Counted from the stretch's first letter, positions 9,657 through 23,203 are shown. The stretch is DNA of 64,000 bases from Arthrobacter pascens (GCF_030815585.1 NZ_JAUSWY010000001.1:2728001-2792000), one strand, 5' to 3'. Notes: a model not told the origin generated them from the sequence alone. Numbers and translations: made by a program.

Positions 9657-11498
9657 CTAGTCTTCCCGGGTCTCGGAGTGATCCCCTGCGGCCGGGTCTT
9701 CGCTGTGTGAACCCTCGCCGGAGTCCGACTCCCCGGCTTCCGATATGTTAACTTCCGTTTCATCAACTTCGATTTCGTCGGCTTCCACGGAGTCCTCATC
9801 CGACTCTGCGTCGTCCGACTCAAAGTAGTCGGATTCCGCATCATCAATGGCTGCGTCCACGCTTCCGCTGGGCTCCGGAGCTGTGCCTTGTGCGGCAGCT
9901 TCGGTGCTGACGGCCGCCGCGGTGGGAGTGTTTGATTCAGTGCCTCCGGCGGCCCGGTCGAGAAGACGGCGGCGCTGCGCTTCCTCGCGGGCTTCCTCTT
10001 CCTCATCCCAGCCCAGGTCGACGATGTCCGGTTCTTCGTCCACACCCAGGCCCAAAGCGTTTTCAGCCACCACGGCCTGCTTCTGCCACTTGGCTGCTTC
10101 AGCCTCACGCCCTACTGCAGAGAGGGCATTGGCATAGGCACGGAAAAGCCTGGGGCTGTAAGAAAAGGCCCGGTTGATGTCCAGCTGCGTGATTTCCAGT
10201 TCTGCCACGGCCGCGTCCAACTGGCCAAGGTCGGTGCGTGCTCCGGCCGCCACAATGGCCAGCTCGGCCTTGCCCGGTGCATCCAGGTCCTTGGCTTCCT
10301 CGGAGCGCACTACGTCAAGGGCGCGGTCCGGCCGGCCGAGGCCGCGTTCGCAGTCCGCCATCACTGGCAAGTGGACGTTTGAGCCGCTGATCCGGCGGTA
10401 TGTCCGGAATTCCCTCAGTGCTTCGCCGTAATGTCCTGCGGCATAGGCTGTCAGGCCCACCGCTTCGCGGACTGCGGCAAGCCTGCCGCCTCGCCGGCTG
10501 GCAGCAAGGGCATGCTGGAAGGCAAGCTCCGGCTCGTCGTCGATCAGCCGGCCGGCCATCACCAGGTGGCGGGCCACCCACTCGGCACTCTTGTCTTCGA
10601 GGGTCTTGATCTGGTGCTGCGTGGCGCGGTCAAGCTCCTTGCCCGTGACGTCTTCATCGATCTCAGGGGAGCGTTCGCGGTCAGGTCGGTTGGCGCTGCG
10701 GAGATCGCGGGCGTTCGGAACACGGGCCGGACGGTCTTCCGGACGGTCCCGGCCGAACTGGCGGGGACCGGAGTCGCCACGGTCGAAGCTCCGCGGTGCC
10801 CTGTCCTGGCGGTCGCCAAACGGCTTCCGGTTGCCGCCGCCGGAGAAGCTGCGGCGTTCGCTGTCACCTTCACGACGCGGACGATCACCATAAGGCTTGT
10901 TCTCCCGGTCGCCATAAGGCTTCCGCTCACCGCCGCTGTAGGGCTTCCGCTCACCGGAACCGCCACCGCTGTAGGGCTTCCGCTCACCGGAACCGAAACT
11001 GCGGCGTTCGCCGTCACCTTCACGACGCGGACGATCACCATAAGGCTTTTTCTCACGGTCACCGTAAGGAGGTTTACGGTCGCGGTCGCCGAAGGGAGGC
11101 TTACGGTCGCGGTCACCGAAGGGCTTGCGCTCACCACCGGCACCGCTGTAGGGCTTCCGCTCACCGGAACCGCCGCCGCTGTAGGGCTTCCGCTCACCGG
11201 AACCGAAACTGCGGCGTTCGCCGTCACCATCACGACGCGGACGATCACCATATGGCTTGTTCTCACGGTCACCGTAAGGAGGTTTACGGTCCGGGTCACC
11301 GAAAGGCTTCCGCTCACCACCGGCACCGCCGCCGCTGTAAGGCTTCCGCTCACCGGAACCCGGAGCGCGGCGTGGACCATCGGCGCTGTCGCGGTTCTCC
11401 TTCGAACGGAATCCTCGGGGTTCTCCGCCCGAGTTGTTCGTGCCGCGGAAAGGGCCGCGGTCTTTTCCGTCGCGGTTGCCGCCATTGTGCTCAGCCAT
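9657..11498 (-). CDS. TPR-type protein with Arg/Gly/Lys-rich repeat domain and acidic tail
   Basis: A 613-residue protein with three parts. Residues about 5-235 are low complexity: repeated GERKPYSGGG, GDRDRKPPFG and GDRPRREGDGERRSFGSG units, strongly basic and probably disordered. Residues about 286-478 form helical TPR-like repeats (ELAFQHALAASRRGGRLAAVREA, HYGEALREFRTYRRI, GRPDRALDVV, AVGREAEAAKWQKQA). From about 480 the tail is very acidic. ATG 11498 has a strong AGGAGG 7 bases upstream. A TPR gene occupies this position in the mycobacterial cluster (Rv1691). RGG/RKP-rich domains of this kind commonly bind RNA, so an RNA- or ribosome-linked role is possible but only inferred. Confidence 0.8.
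   Translation of the reverse strand: MAEHNGGNRDGKDRGPFRGTNNSGGEPRGFRSKENRDSADGPRRAPGSGERKPYSGGGAGGERKPFGDPDRKPPYGDRENKPYGDRPRRDGDGERRSFGSGERKPYSGGGSGERKPYSGAGGERKPFGDRDRKPPFGDRDRKPPYGDREKKPYGDRPRREGDGERRSFGSGERKPYSGGGSGERKPYSGGERKPYGDRENKPYGDRPRREGDSERRSFSGGGNRKPFGDRQDRAPRSFDRGDSGPRQFGRDRPEDRPARVPNARDLRSANRPDRERSPEIDEDVTGKELDRATQHQIKTLEDKSAEWVARHLVMAGRLIDDEPELAFQHALAASRRGGRLAAVREAVGLTAYAAGHYGEALREFRTYRRISGSNVHLPVMADCERGLGRPDRALDVVRSEEAKDLDAPGKAELAIVAAGARTDLGQLDAAVAELEITQLDINRAFSYSPRLFRAYANALSAVGREAEAAKWQKQAVVAENALGLGVDEEPDIVDLGWDEEEEAREEAQRRRLLDRAAGGTESNTPTAAAVSTEAAAQGTAPEPSGSVDAAIDDAESDYFESDDAESDEDSVEADEIEVDETEVNISEAGESDSGEGSHSEDPAAGDHSETRED
10790..11400 (-). repeat. in-frame DNA repeats inside the TPR gene
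   Basis: Tandem and interspersed copies of short units such as TAGGGCTTCCGCTCACCGG and ACGGTCACCGTAAGG (plus-strand reading) encode the GERKPYSGGG and GDREKKPYG blocks. Several 60-120 base stretches are nearly identical, for example around 10970-11060 and 11190-11280. Unit number is likely to vary between strains by slippage or recombination. All repeats keep the reading frame. Confidence 0.75.
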
Positions 11499-11694
11499 GT
11501 GGGATTCCTCCTGTTGTGAGCCGACCACTGGCGCAATCGCAGCCGCTCGTATCCGTGTTTCGTTTTACTACGCAACCCGAAATCAAGCGCTTCGAAGTCC
11601 GTACATCTCAATCAATTCTAGGCGAGAGCCCCATCCACGAGGGACAGAGATGCCCATTGAGGCCGCAGTCGTGGGAATCTTCACACTCCAGGCC

Positions 11695-11750
11695 AAACGC
11701 TCTCTCACTTGCTGCACGTTTTGGGGTGACGCTCTCGCATTTGCTGCGGG
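11695..11750 (+). repeat. 32-bp phased ACGCTCTC repeats, left part of array A
   Basis: Two units of the ACGCTCTC(T/G)CA(C/T)TTGCTGC repeat, with ACGC starting at 11697 and 11729, exactly 32 bases apart. They are the left end of an array that the IS element split. The right end resumes at 13143. Confidence 0.85.
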
Positions 11751-11753
11751 GTT
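11746..11753. repeat. left target-site duplication of the IS element
   Basis: GCGGGGTT directly outside the left terminal inverted repeat, repeated exactly at 13135-13142. Eight bases is the length expected for the IS256 family. Confidence 0.92.
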
Positions 11754-11780
11754 GGGACTGTCTGAATAACGGTGTGTGGG
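11754..11780 (+). repeat. IS left terminal inverted repeat
   Basis: Begins GGGACTGTCTGAATAACGG and matches the reverse complement of 13108-13134 at 24 of 27 positions; differences are at positions 10, 13 and 14 from the tip. Beyond position 27 both ends continue with TCCGGCC after one extra G on the left. Confidence 0.9.
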
Positions 11781-11808
11781 GTCCGGCCTGATCCGAAAGG
11801 AGATGGCC

Positions 11809-13092
11809 GTGTCAGATTCCACGACCGAGATGACAGGGGTGATGATCGATCCTGTGACGGGAGAGATCATCGATCAGAAGGAGCTTGCGGAGCGGTTGCT
11901 CGCGCAGGCCAAGGAACAGGGTGTGAGCCTGGTAGGCCCGGGTGGGCTGCTGAACCAGCTCACGAGGAATGTGCTGGAGACCGCGCTGGAAGCGGAGCTG
12001 ACCGAGCACCTCGGGCACGAGCATGGCCAGAGACCGATCGCAGCCAACATGCGCAACGGCACCAGGTCAAAGACCGTGCTGACCGAGATCGGCCCGGTCG
12101 AGATCGAGGTGCCCCGGGATCGGGACGGCTCGTTCGAGCCGGTGATCGTGCCCAAACGGAAACGGCGTCTGGACGGAATCGACCAGATCGTGCTCTCGCT
12201 GTCCGCCCGGGGGCTGACCACGGGGGAAATCGCCGCGCACTTCGAAGAGGTCTACGGGGCCAAGGTCTCCAAAGACACCATCAGCCGCATCACGGAGAAG
12301 GTCGCCGGGGAACTGGCCCAATGGTCGGCCCGGCCTTTGGATCCGATCTACCCGGTGCTCTTCGTTGACGCGGTCGTGGTCAAGGTCCGTGACGGGCAGG
12401 TGCGCAACACCCCGTTCTATGTCGTCATGGGGGTCACCACAAGTGGTGAGCGGGAGATCCTGGGCATCTGGGCAGGCGACGGCGGCGAGGGTGCACGGTT
12501 CTGGCTGCAGGTCTTCTCCGAGCTGAAGAACCGGGGCGTTGAAGATGTGTTGATCGCCGTCTTTGACGGGCTCAAAGGCCTGCCGGAGGCGATCACGACC
12601 ACGTGGGAGCGAACGGTGGTGCAGCAGTGCGTCGTGCACCTGATACGCAACAGCTTCCGCTACGCCGGACGCCAGCACCGCGACGGCATCGTCAAGGCGC
12701 TCAAGCCCGTCTACACGGCCCCGTCAGAGCAGGCGGCGAAGGACCGGTTCGCCGAGTTCACGGCCGAATGGGGCCAGCGATATCCGGCAATCGTGCGGCT
12801 CTGGGAGTCCTCCTGGGCTGAGTTCGTGCCATTCCTGGAGTACGACGTGGAGATCCGCCGGGTGATCTGCACAACGAACGCGATCGAGTCGATCAACGCC
12901 CGCTACAGAAGGGCTGTGAGGGCCCGCGGGCACTTTCCGAACGAGGCCGCGGCCCTGAAATGCCTGTATCTGGTCACCAGATCTCTTGATCCAACCGGCG
13001 GCGGCCGGGCACGCTGGGTAATGAGGTGGAAGCCTGCGCTGAACGCGTTCGCGATTACCTTCGCCGGTCGGTTCGAAAGAACCACTCACTAA
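11809..13092 (+). CDS. IS256-family transposase
   Basis: A 427-residue mutator-type DDE transposase. The first Asp is in VLFVDAVVVKVRD, the second in VLIAVFDGLKGLP, and the catalytic Glu in TTNAIESINARYRR; CVVHLIRNSF between them is the family signature. The N-terminal half has helix-turn-helix regions (LTTGEIAAHFEEVYG, VSKDTISRI) that bind the ends. GTG 11809 was chosen because AAAGGAG lies 6 bases upstream; an in-frame ATG at 11803 is only one base from that site, which is too close. The gene is unbroken and ends 15 bases before the right inverted repeat. Confidence 0.93.
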   Translation: MSDSTTEMTGVMIDPVTGEIIDQKELAERLLAQAKEQGVSLVGPGGLLNQLTRNVLETALEAELTEHLGHEHGQRPIAANMRNGTRSKTVLTEIGPVEIEVPRDRDGSFEPVIVPKRKRRLDGIDQIVLSLSARGLTTGEIAAHFEEVYGAKVSKDTISRITEKVAGELAQWSARPLDPIYPVLFVDAVVVKVRDGQVRNTPFYVVMGVTTSGEREILGIWAGDGGEGARFWLQVFSELKNRGVEDVLIAVFDGLKGLPEAITTTWERTVVQQCVVHLIRNSFRYAGRQHRDGIVKALKPVYTAPSEQAAKDRFAEFTAEWGQRYPAIVRLWESSWAEFVPFLEYDVEIRRVICTTNAIESINARYRRAVRARGHFPNEAAALKCLYLVTRSLDPTGGGRARWVMRWKPALNAFAITFAGRFERTTH

Positions 13093-13107
13093 TGAAAACC
13101 GGCCGGA

Positions 13108-13134
13108 CCCACACACCGTTTATCGGACAGTCCC
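13108..13134 (-). repeat. IS right terminal inverted repeat
   Basis: Reverse complement begins GGGACTGTCCGATAAACGG, matching the left end. It lies just 3' of the transposase stop. Confidence 0.9.
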
Positions 13135-13142
13135 GCGGGGTT
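13135..13142. repeat. right target-site duplication of the IS element
   Basis: GCGGGGTT, identical to 11746-11753. Confidence 0.92.
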
Positions 13143-13460
13143 TTGGGTGACGCTCTCGCATTTGCTGCGGGGTTTTGGGTGACGCTCTCGCATTTCTGGG
13201 TGCGACGGCGGTGCCGGGGTGTGGGGGCAAGGGGCCGGGCCGGTTTGCTGCAGGGTTTGGGGGAGGGTTGCCTGTTCTTCTGCAGGAACTGAGAGAGCGT
13301 TGCCTGTTCTTCTGCAGGAACTGAGAGAGCGTTGCCTGTTCTTCTGCAGGAACTGAGAGAGCGTTGCCTGTTCTTCTGCAGGAACTGAGAGAGCGTTGCG
13401 TGGTCTTCTGCAGGAACTGAGAGAGGGGTGCGTGGTCTTTTGCTGGAGGTGAGAGGGGGT
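13143..13460. repeat. 32-bp phased repeats, right part of array A (forward then inverted units)
   Basis: This gene-free stretch holds the rest of the array. Two forward units have ACGCTCTC starting at 13150 and 13182. After a G-rich gap, a run of inverted units (CTGCAGGAACTGAGAGAGCGTT) follows, with the GCGT end at 13300, 13332, 13364 and 13396. Decayed units end near 13268, 13428 and 13460. Every step is 32 bases. The four good inverted units are almost identical. There are no spacers or cas genes, so it is not CRISPR. It lies between the IS and the terminator of the rrn operon. Confidence 0.88.
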
Positions 13461-13479
13461 TTGGGGTTTTTTAAATGGG

Positions 13480-13508
13480 TCAGGCCCCAACCTGTGGTTG
13501 GGGCCTGA
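13480..13508 (-). terminator. rrn operon terminator hairpin
   Basis: Perfect 13-bp stem: TCAGGCCCCAACC (13480-13492) and its complement (13496-13508) around a 3-base loop. It lies 12 bases beyond the 3' end of 5S rRNA on the transcribed strand. The U-tract is weak (CCCATTTAAAA on the minus strand). No alternative gene end is nearby. Confidence 0.8.
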
Positions 13509-13520
13509 GCCTTAATGTGT

Positions 13521-13638
13521 GTCCGGCGGTGACCTACTCTCCCACACCCTCCCGGGTGCAGTACCATCGGCGCTGTGGGTCTTAGCTTCCGGGTTCGGAA
13601 TGGGACCGGGCGTTTCCCCCACGCTATGACCGCCGTAA
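13521..13638 (-). rRNA. rrf: 5S ribosomal RNA
   Basis: The minus strand reads GTTACGGCGGTCATAGCG at the 5' end, CCCGGTCCCATTCCGAACC in loop B/C, and ends GTCACCGCCGGAC, all typical of actinobacterial 5S. The terminal stem GGCGGT/ACCGCC closes. Length about 118. The ends are estimated to within a few bases. Confidence 0.95.
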
Positions 13639-13865
13639 CCCTTGTACCCGGCACGCGCCCCGGTGTGGGGGTGGTGTGGGAAGTCTGGTTACAACCTGTC
13701 CCCGCAGCTTGTGTGGTGCGGGTGTGGTGTTGTTTATTCAGTTGTGTTCTCAAGCAACGGGTTTGTTGGTTGGGAACCACATAGTGGACGCAAGCAGTCT
13801 TGTTATCTTTTTACCGCCCCTGGGTGTAAACCCCTTTTGAATGGGTTTACAGGGGTGGTGTGTGG
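13639..13865 (-). other. 23S-5S internal transcribed spacer
   Basis: About 227 bases without a gene. It holds the 3' half of the 23S processing stem (13779-13796), a degenerate copy of the GTTCTCAAACAAC box (13747-13758, GTTCTCAAGCAAC-like) and a hairpin at about 13816-13856 made of TGTAAACCC and GGGTTTACA arms. No tRNA was seen. Confidence 0.75.
13779..13796 (-). other. 3' arm of the 23S rRNA processing stem
   Basis: ACATAGTGGACGCAAGCA on the plus strand is the reverse complement, with one difference that pairs as G-U in RNA, of 17126-17143 on the other side of 23S. In the precursor RNA the two arms would form an 18-bp helix bringing the 23S ends together, the usual RNase III substrate. Confidence 0.8.
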
Positions 13866-19069
<5,204 letters not shown>

Positions 19070-19509
19070 AGTAAAACAAAAACGAACACCACCCAGAAAC
19101 CACGGGAAAACGCGGAAACCAGGCAGCAAAATTTGAAACCAGCTGTAAAAACCAGACCACACCACAGGGGCGGCATGACCCGGCAAATTCAACCAATTCA
19201 TATAAAATAAACCGGTATCAACAAACTTGGCACACTATTGAGTTCTCAAACAACAGACACATTCGAATACTTCTCGAAACAATTCATAATCAATGAATTC
19301 TTTTGTTTCGCATTTCTTCGCCGCGATGTTTCCAGCTTATTTCATTCATATTCACTTTGCAAATCCGGGTTATTTTCCCGATGTTCACTTGGTGGAATGA
19401 ATCCGCCCATCAAAAAGCGAAGCATTTCTTCATTTCCGTGCTGAGCACATGAACAGTTGCTTCTCAAGTGAAGGGGTTTGTCGCCACTCACCGGCGGCGA
19501 CTCAGAAGA
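19070..19509 (-). promoter_or_regulatory. rrn operon leader and promoter region
   Basis: A 440-base gene-free stretch between the tyrS terminator and 16S. It is unusually A/T-rich in its middle (19200-19330). The minus strand carries GTTGTTTGAGAACTCAATAG (complement in 19235-19254), the actinobacterial leader box that resembles the antitermination boxA, and the 5' arm of a 16S processing stem (complement of 19216-19225). One weak promoter candidate on the minus strand is TTGCAA, 17 bases, TAAGCT, with complements around 19346-19375. I could not place the promoter with confidence. Confidence 0.6.
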
Positions 19510-19562
19510 CATTACACGCTCCCCCGGGGCCGTGCAAATCGGCTGCGGAGGAGCGTGTAATG
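19510..19562 (-). terminator. tyrS terminator hairpin
   Basis: Perfect 13-bp inverted repeat CATTACACGCTCC (19510-19522) and GGAGCGTGTAATG (19550-19562), 15 bases after the tyrS stop. On the minus strand the stem is followed by TCTTCT. The loop is long (27 bases) and GC-rich. Confidence 0.7.
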
Positions 19563-19577
19563 GGTCGTGAACGGGCT

Positions 19578-20891
19578 CTAGGGAACCAGGACTTCGACGG
19601 TCGCCAGGTTCTTTTTGCCCCGGCGCAGAAGCAGGTACTGGCCGTGGAGCAGTTCCGATTCGGAGATCACAGCCTCCGGATCGGAAACCTTCTCGTTGTT
19701 CACGTAGGCACCGCCTTCGCCTACGGTCCTCCGGGCGGCTGACTTGCTCTCTGACAAGCCTGACGCGACGAGCAGATCCACGATGCCAAGTCCGTCCACC
19801 TGGATCCTGGCGGATGGAAGCTCCGACGTAGCCGCTTCAAGGGTCTGCTTGTCCAACGCTGACAGGTCCCCGTTACCAAAGAGCGCGGCGGAAGCTGCGA
19901 TGACCTTCTCTGTGGCCTCGACGCCATGGACGAGCGAAGTCACTTCGAACGCAAGCTTCCGCTGGCCTTCACGCGCGAACGGGCGCTCTGCAACTGCGGC
20001 AGCCAGAACGTCAATCTCGGCACGGTTCAGGAAGGTAAAGACCTTGAGTCGGTCCACAACGTCGGCGTCGGCGGTGTTGAGCCAGAACTGGTAAAAGGCG
20101 TAGGGGCTGCACATCCCTGCATCAAGCCAGATGGCATTGCCTTCACTCTTACCGAACTTGGTGCCGTCCGAGTTCGTGATCAAAGGAGTGCCCAGGGCAT
20201 GGACAGTCTTGCCCTCGACCTTGCGGATCAGTTCGGTGCCGCTGGTGAGGTTTCCCCACTGGTCTGAGCCCCCGGTCTGGAGGACACAGCCGTAGTCACG
20301 GAAGAGCTGGAGGTAGTCCATGCCCTGCAGGATCTGGTAGCTGAACTCCGTGTAGCTGATGCCTTCCTCGGAGTTGAGCCGGGAGGCAACGGCGTCCTTG
20401 CGGAGCATGGTTCCCACCCGGTAGTGCTTCCCGATCTCACGCAGGAAGTCAATGGCGCTCAACGGGGCGGTCCAGTCGAGGTTGTTGACCATGCGTGCGG
20501 CGTTGGCACCGTCGAAGCTCAGGAACCGGCGGACCTGCGCCTGCAGGTAACCCACCCACTCTGTCACCGTGTCCTTGGTGTTCAGGGTGCGCTCGGCGGT
20601 GGGGCGCGGGTCACCGATCAGGCCGGTGGATCCGCCCACGAGGCCCAGCGGCTTGTGTCCGGCCAGCTGCAGCCTCCGCATCAGCAGCAACTGGACGAGG
20701 TTTCCCAGGTGCAGGCTGGGCGCCGTGGGGTCGAAGCCGCAGTAATAGGTGACCGGCTCACCGGCGAGGAGCTTTTCCAGTTCCGCTTCATCAGTGGAGA
20801 CGTGGACCAGACCGCGCCATTTGAGCTCCTGCCAGACGTTGGCAAAGGAGGGGTCGTTCTGCTGGGATTCGAGATCGTTGAGTTCTGACAC
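19578..20891 (-). CDS. tyrS: tyrosyl-tRNA synthetase
   Basis: A 437-residue class I synthetase that charges tRNA-Tyr. The HIGH-like motif is SLHLGN (in FDPTAPSLHLGNLVQ), the KMSKS-like motif is TKFGKSEGN, and YCGFDPT is the tyrosine-binding strand. A C-terminal S4-like RNA-binding domain (VDLLVASGLSESKSAARRTVGEGG onward) completes it. Length is standard. GTG 20891 is proposed as start because the protein then begins SELNDLESQQNDPSF like relatives; the reading frame runs on to a TTG at 20969 that would almost touch the upstream helicase gene. The ribosome site is weak. tyrS directly upstream of the TPR-HAD-tlyA block is known in mycobacteria; here the rrn operon and the IS lie between. Confidence 0.94.
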   Translation of the reverse strand: MSELNDLESQQNDPSFANVWQELKWRGLVHVSTDEAELEKLLAGEPVTYYCGFDPTAPSLHLGNLVQLLLMRRLQLAGHKPLGLVGGSTGLIGDPRPTAERTLNTKDTVTEWVGYLQAQVRRFLSFDGANAARMVNNLDWTAPLSAIDFLREIGKHYRVGTMLRKDAVASRLNSEEGISYTEFSYQILQGMDYLQLFRDYGCVLQTGGSDQWGNLTSGTELIRKVEGKTVHALGTPLITNSDGTKFGKSEGNAIWLDAGMCSPYAFYQFWLNTADADVVDRLKVFTFLNRAEIDVLAAAVAERPFAREGQRKLAFEVTSLVHGVEATEKVIAASAALFGNGDLSALDKQTLEAATSELPSARIQVDGLGIVDLLVASGLSESKSAARRTVGEGGAYVNNEKVSDPEAVISESELLHGQYLLLRRGKKNLATVEVLVP

Positions 20892-20974
20892 GACTTCTAA
20901 GTTAGCAGGATTGCCTGCCGCCGGCGCCACAGGGAAGGCACCGGCGGCAGCCGACAGGCGGCAGCGCAAGCAGG

Positions 20975-23203
20975 TCAGCGCTCGATGCCCGCCGGTACCG
21001 TCTCTGCCGCGATGAGCCGGAGTCGCTGCGTGGGACGGGTCATGGCGACGTAGAGATCCCCTACCCGGCCGTGCTCGTGGTTGAGCATCATGGACGGTTC
21101 CAGCACCACCACGCCGTCGAACTCCAGGCCCTTGGCCTCGCGTGGGCTGATGACCACGATGTCCTGTTCATAGCTTCCGGCGCCCGTGCCGATGCGCCGG
21201 CCGTAGGCGGCGCGCAGGGCTGCCGTTGCCTCCGGGAGCAGGTGACCGTCGGCGATGATCGCCAGCAGGCCGCCGTCGAGCGCTTCCAGTTCATCGGGCA
21301 GAACCTCCACCAGCCGGCTGACCACCTTGTCCGAATCAACCCTGTCGATGATGGGCGACCAGCGCCCCTCACGGACGGCCTTCGGCGCGGACACCACCAG
21401 GCCGGCTGCATTGGCCATCCGCGCCGCAGCTTCCGCGATCTGCGACGGAGTCCGGTAGTTGACCGTCAGCTCCTCCAGCTGCCAGCGGTCTCCGAACATC
21501 GGACCAAGCGCCGCCTGCCAGGAGTTTGCACCTGCCACGGAGCTGGTCTGGGCGATGTCACCGACGATTGTGAAGGACTTCAGCGGGCAGCGGCGGACCA
21601 GCAGGCGCCACTGCATCGGCGACAGCTCCTGCGCCTCATCCACGACGATGTGGCCGAAGGCCCAGGTCCGGTCGCTGGTTGCGCGCTCGGCAGCCGTCAG
21701 CCTCGCCTCGCGCTCCTGGTTCTGGTCCACCAGCTCCTCGGCGGACACCAGCACGTCCACACCTGCCGTCTCCATGTTCACCAGCGTCTGCTTGGCGTTG
21801 GCGAGGTCGCGGGCGCGGTCGTGTTCCTGCTGCGCGAGCCCACGGCCTGCAGCCGGATCCAGCTCCCCCAGCAGCTCGGCCGCTTCGTCAAGGAGCGGGA
21901 CGTCGGCCTCGGTCCAGGGGGCGTCCACAGGACGCAGAAGCAGTGCGCGTTCCCCAACGGTGAGGCGCGGCGTGCAGGCCTCCAGCACGGCAGGTTTGCT
22001 CAGGAGCTCGCTGATCAGTTTCTCCGGAGTCATGGGCATCCAGCAAAGGTTGAGCGCGATCCGCACGTCCCGGGCAGTACGGACGTCTTCTGCCAGGTAC
22101 GAACGGTCGGCATTGTTTCCAATGCTTCCGGCTTCCACCAGCTCCGTCATCTGTTCCGTGAGTTCGCGGAGCAGGATCTTGACGAACGTCAGGCGTGCCT
22201 CGTTATGCGGCTTGCCTGTGGAACGGGCTCGTTCGCGGGCCCGGCGGACCTGCCGCGGCGTCAGCACGAGCTTGCGTCCGTCAACTTCCAGCACGCGGTC
22301 CTCTGCGGGGATCCGCTGCCGGTTGGCCACCGCGTTGGCCACCACGCCTGCCATGTCCAGCCGCCCCTTGATGGCTGCGACGTCGGCCTCGGGCTCGGCC
22401 ACTGCGTTGATGCCGGGCATCAGCCGCCCGACGCTCGCCATCACCACTCCGGTCTCGCCGAGTGACGGCAGCACCCGTTCGATGTACTTCATGAACGACG
22501 ACGACGGCCCCACCAGCAGCACGCCTGCTGTCTTGAGCCGGTCCCGGTGCGTGTAGAGCAGGTACGCAGCGCGGTGCAGCGCAACGGCAGTTTTTCCCGT
22601 ACCCGGGCCGCCCTGCACCACAACAGCGCCGGAGATGGGGGACCGGATGATGCGGTCCTGTTCGGACTGGATGGTGCCGACGATGTCCGACATCCGGCCC
22701 GTCCGCTTGGAGTCCAGCGCCGCCAGCAGCGCTCCTTCGCCCTGCAAGGACGCGTTGTCGGCCAGCATGTCCGCATCCAGGACGTCGTCCTCGATGGCCT
22801 TGACCTCCCGCCCCTGGAGAATCAGGTGCCGGCGGCGGCGGACGCCCTGCCGATCAAACGCCGTGGCCTGATAGAAGTGGCCGGCTTCGGGCGCGCGCCA
22901 GTCCACCATGAGCCGCTGCAGGTCGTCGGTGGTCAGGCCGATGCGGCCGATGTACTGGGCCTCGCCGGAATCAAGATCAAGGCGTCCGAAGACCAGCCGG
23001 TCATCAACCGCATCCAGCTGCGCCAGGCGGTCCTCATAAAGCGCAGCGAACGCATCGCGCTCGGAAACATTCTGCATGGTGCCAACGGCACCGGCCCGGC
23101 GGACCAGCGCCAACTGCTTGCGCTTTTCGTCGCGTAGCTCTTCAAGCCGCGCATACAGACCAGCAACATAGTCCCGTTCGTGGGCCAAATCGGCGTCGAG
23201 CAT
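20975..23203 (-). CDS. HelD/HelR-type RNA polymerase-associated ATPase
   Basis: A 742-residue UvrD/Rep-like superfamily 1 protein of the actinobacterial HelD type, which frees stalled RNA polymerase; HelR forms give rifampicin tolerance. The N-terminal coiled coil (ERDYVAGLYARLEELRDEKRKQ) is the arm that enters the polymerase secondary channel. Walker A GGPGTGKT is near residue 203 and Walker B HIVVDEAQELSP near 519. A C-terminal helicase half follows (YVAMTRPTQRL near the end). Length matches the 736-residue M. smegmatis protein. I looked for the rifamycin-associated element (GGGGCTTGCGGCAAGGCCC-like) in 23204-23281 and did not find it. HelD versus HelR is not settled. Confidence 0.85.
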   Translation of the reverse strand: MLDADLAHERDYVAGLYARLEELRDEKRKQLALVRRAGAVGTMQNVSERDAFAALYEDRLAQLDAVDDRLVFGRLDLDSGEAQYIGRIGLTTDDLQRLMVDWRAPEAGHFYQATAFDRQGVRRRRHLILQGREVKAIEDDVLDADMLADNASLQGEGALLAALDSKRTGRMSDIVGTIQSEQDRIIRSPISGAVVVQGGPGTGKTAVALHRAAYLLYTHRDRLKTAGVLLVGPSSSFMKYIERVLPSLGETGVVMASVGRLMPGINAVAEPEADVAAIKGRLDMAGVVANAVANRQRIPAEDRVLEVDGRKLVLTPRQVRRARERARSTGKPHNEARLTFVKILLRELTEQMTELVEAGSIGNNADRSYLAEDVRTARDVRIALNLCWMPMTPEKLISELLSKPAVLEACTPRLTVGERALLLRPVDAPWTEADVPLLDEAAELLGELDPAAGRGLAQQEHDRARDLANAKQTLVNMETAGVDVLVSAEELVDQNQEREARLTAAERATSDRTWAFGHIVVDEAQELSPMQWRLLVRRCPLKSFTIVGDIAQTSSVAGANSWQAALGPMFGDRWQLEELTVNYRTPSQIAEAAARMANAAGLVVSAPKAVREGRWSPIIDRVDSDKVVSRLVEVLPDELEALDGGLLAIIADGHLLPEATAALRAAYGRRIGTGAGSYEQDIVVISPREAKGLEFDGVVVLEPSMMLNHEHGRVGDLYVAMTRPTQRLRLIAAETVPAGIER

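Larger units (their letters stand above)
11754..13134 (+). mobile_element. IS256-family insertion sequence, complete
   Basis: A 1381-bp element bounded by imperfect terminal inverted repeats (11754-11780 and 13108-13134, 24 of 27 bases matching, both starting GGGACTGTC) and by a perfect 8-base target duplication GCGGGGTT. It contains a single intact transposase gene. The target was a 32-bp repeat array. Removing the element and one copy of the duplication joins 11753 to 13143 and restores the 32-base spacing of the array. Intact ends, gene and duplication suggest recent and potentially active transposition. Confidence 0.93.

Noticed and set aside
10431..11519. Plus-strand frame of 362 codons opposite the TPR gene repeats
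   Set aside because: It simply reflects the repeats of the real gene on the other strand; no ribosome site and an improbable Thr/Val/Ala repeat protein.
13267..13458. Regular 32-bp repeats that look like a CRISPR array
   Set aside because: Units are directly adjacent with no spacers, sequence decays toward the end, and no cas genes are present. It is a tandem array.
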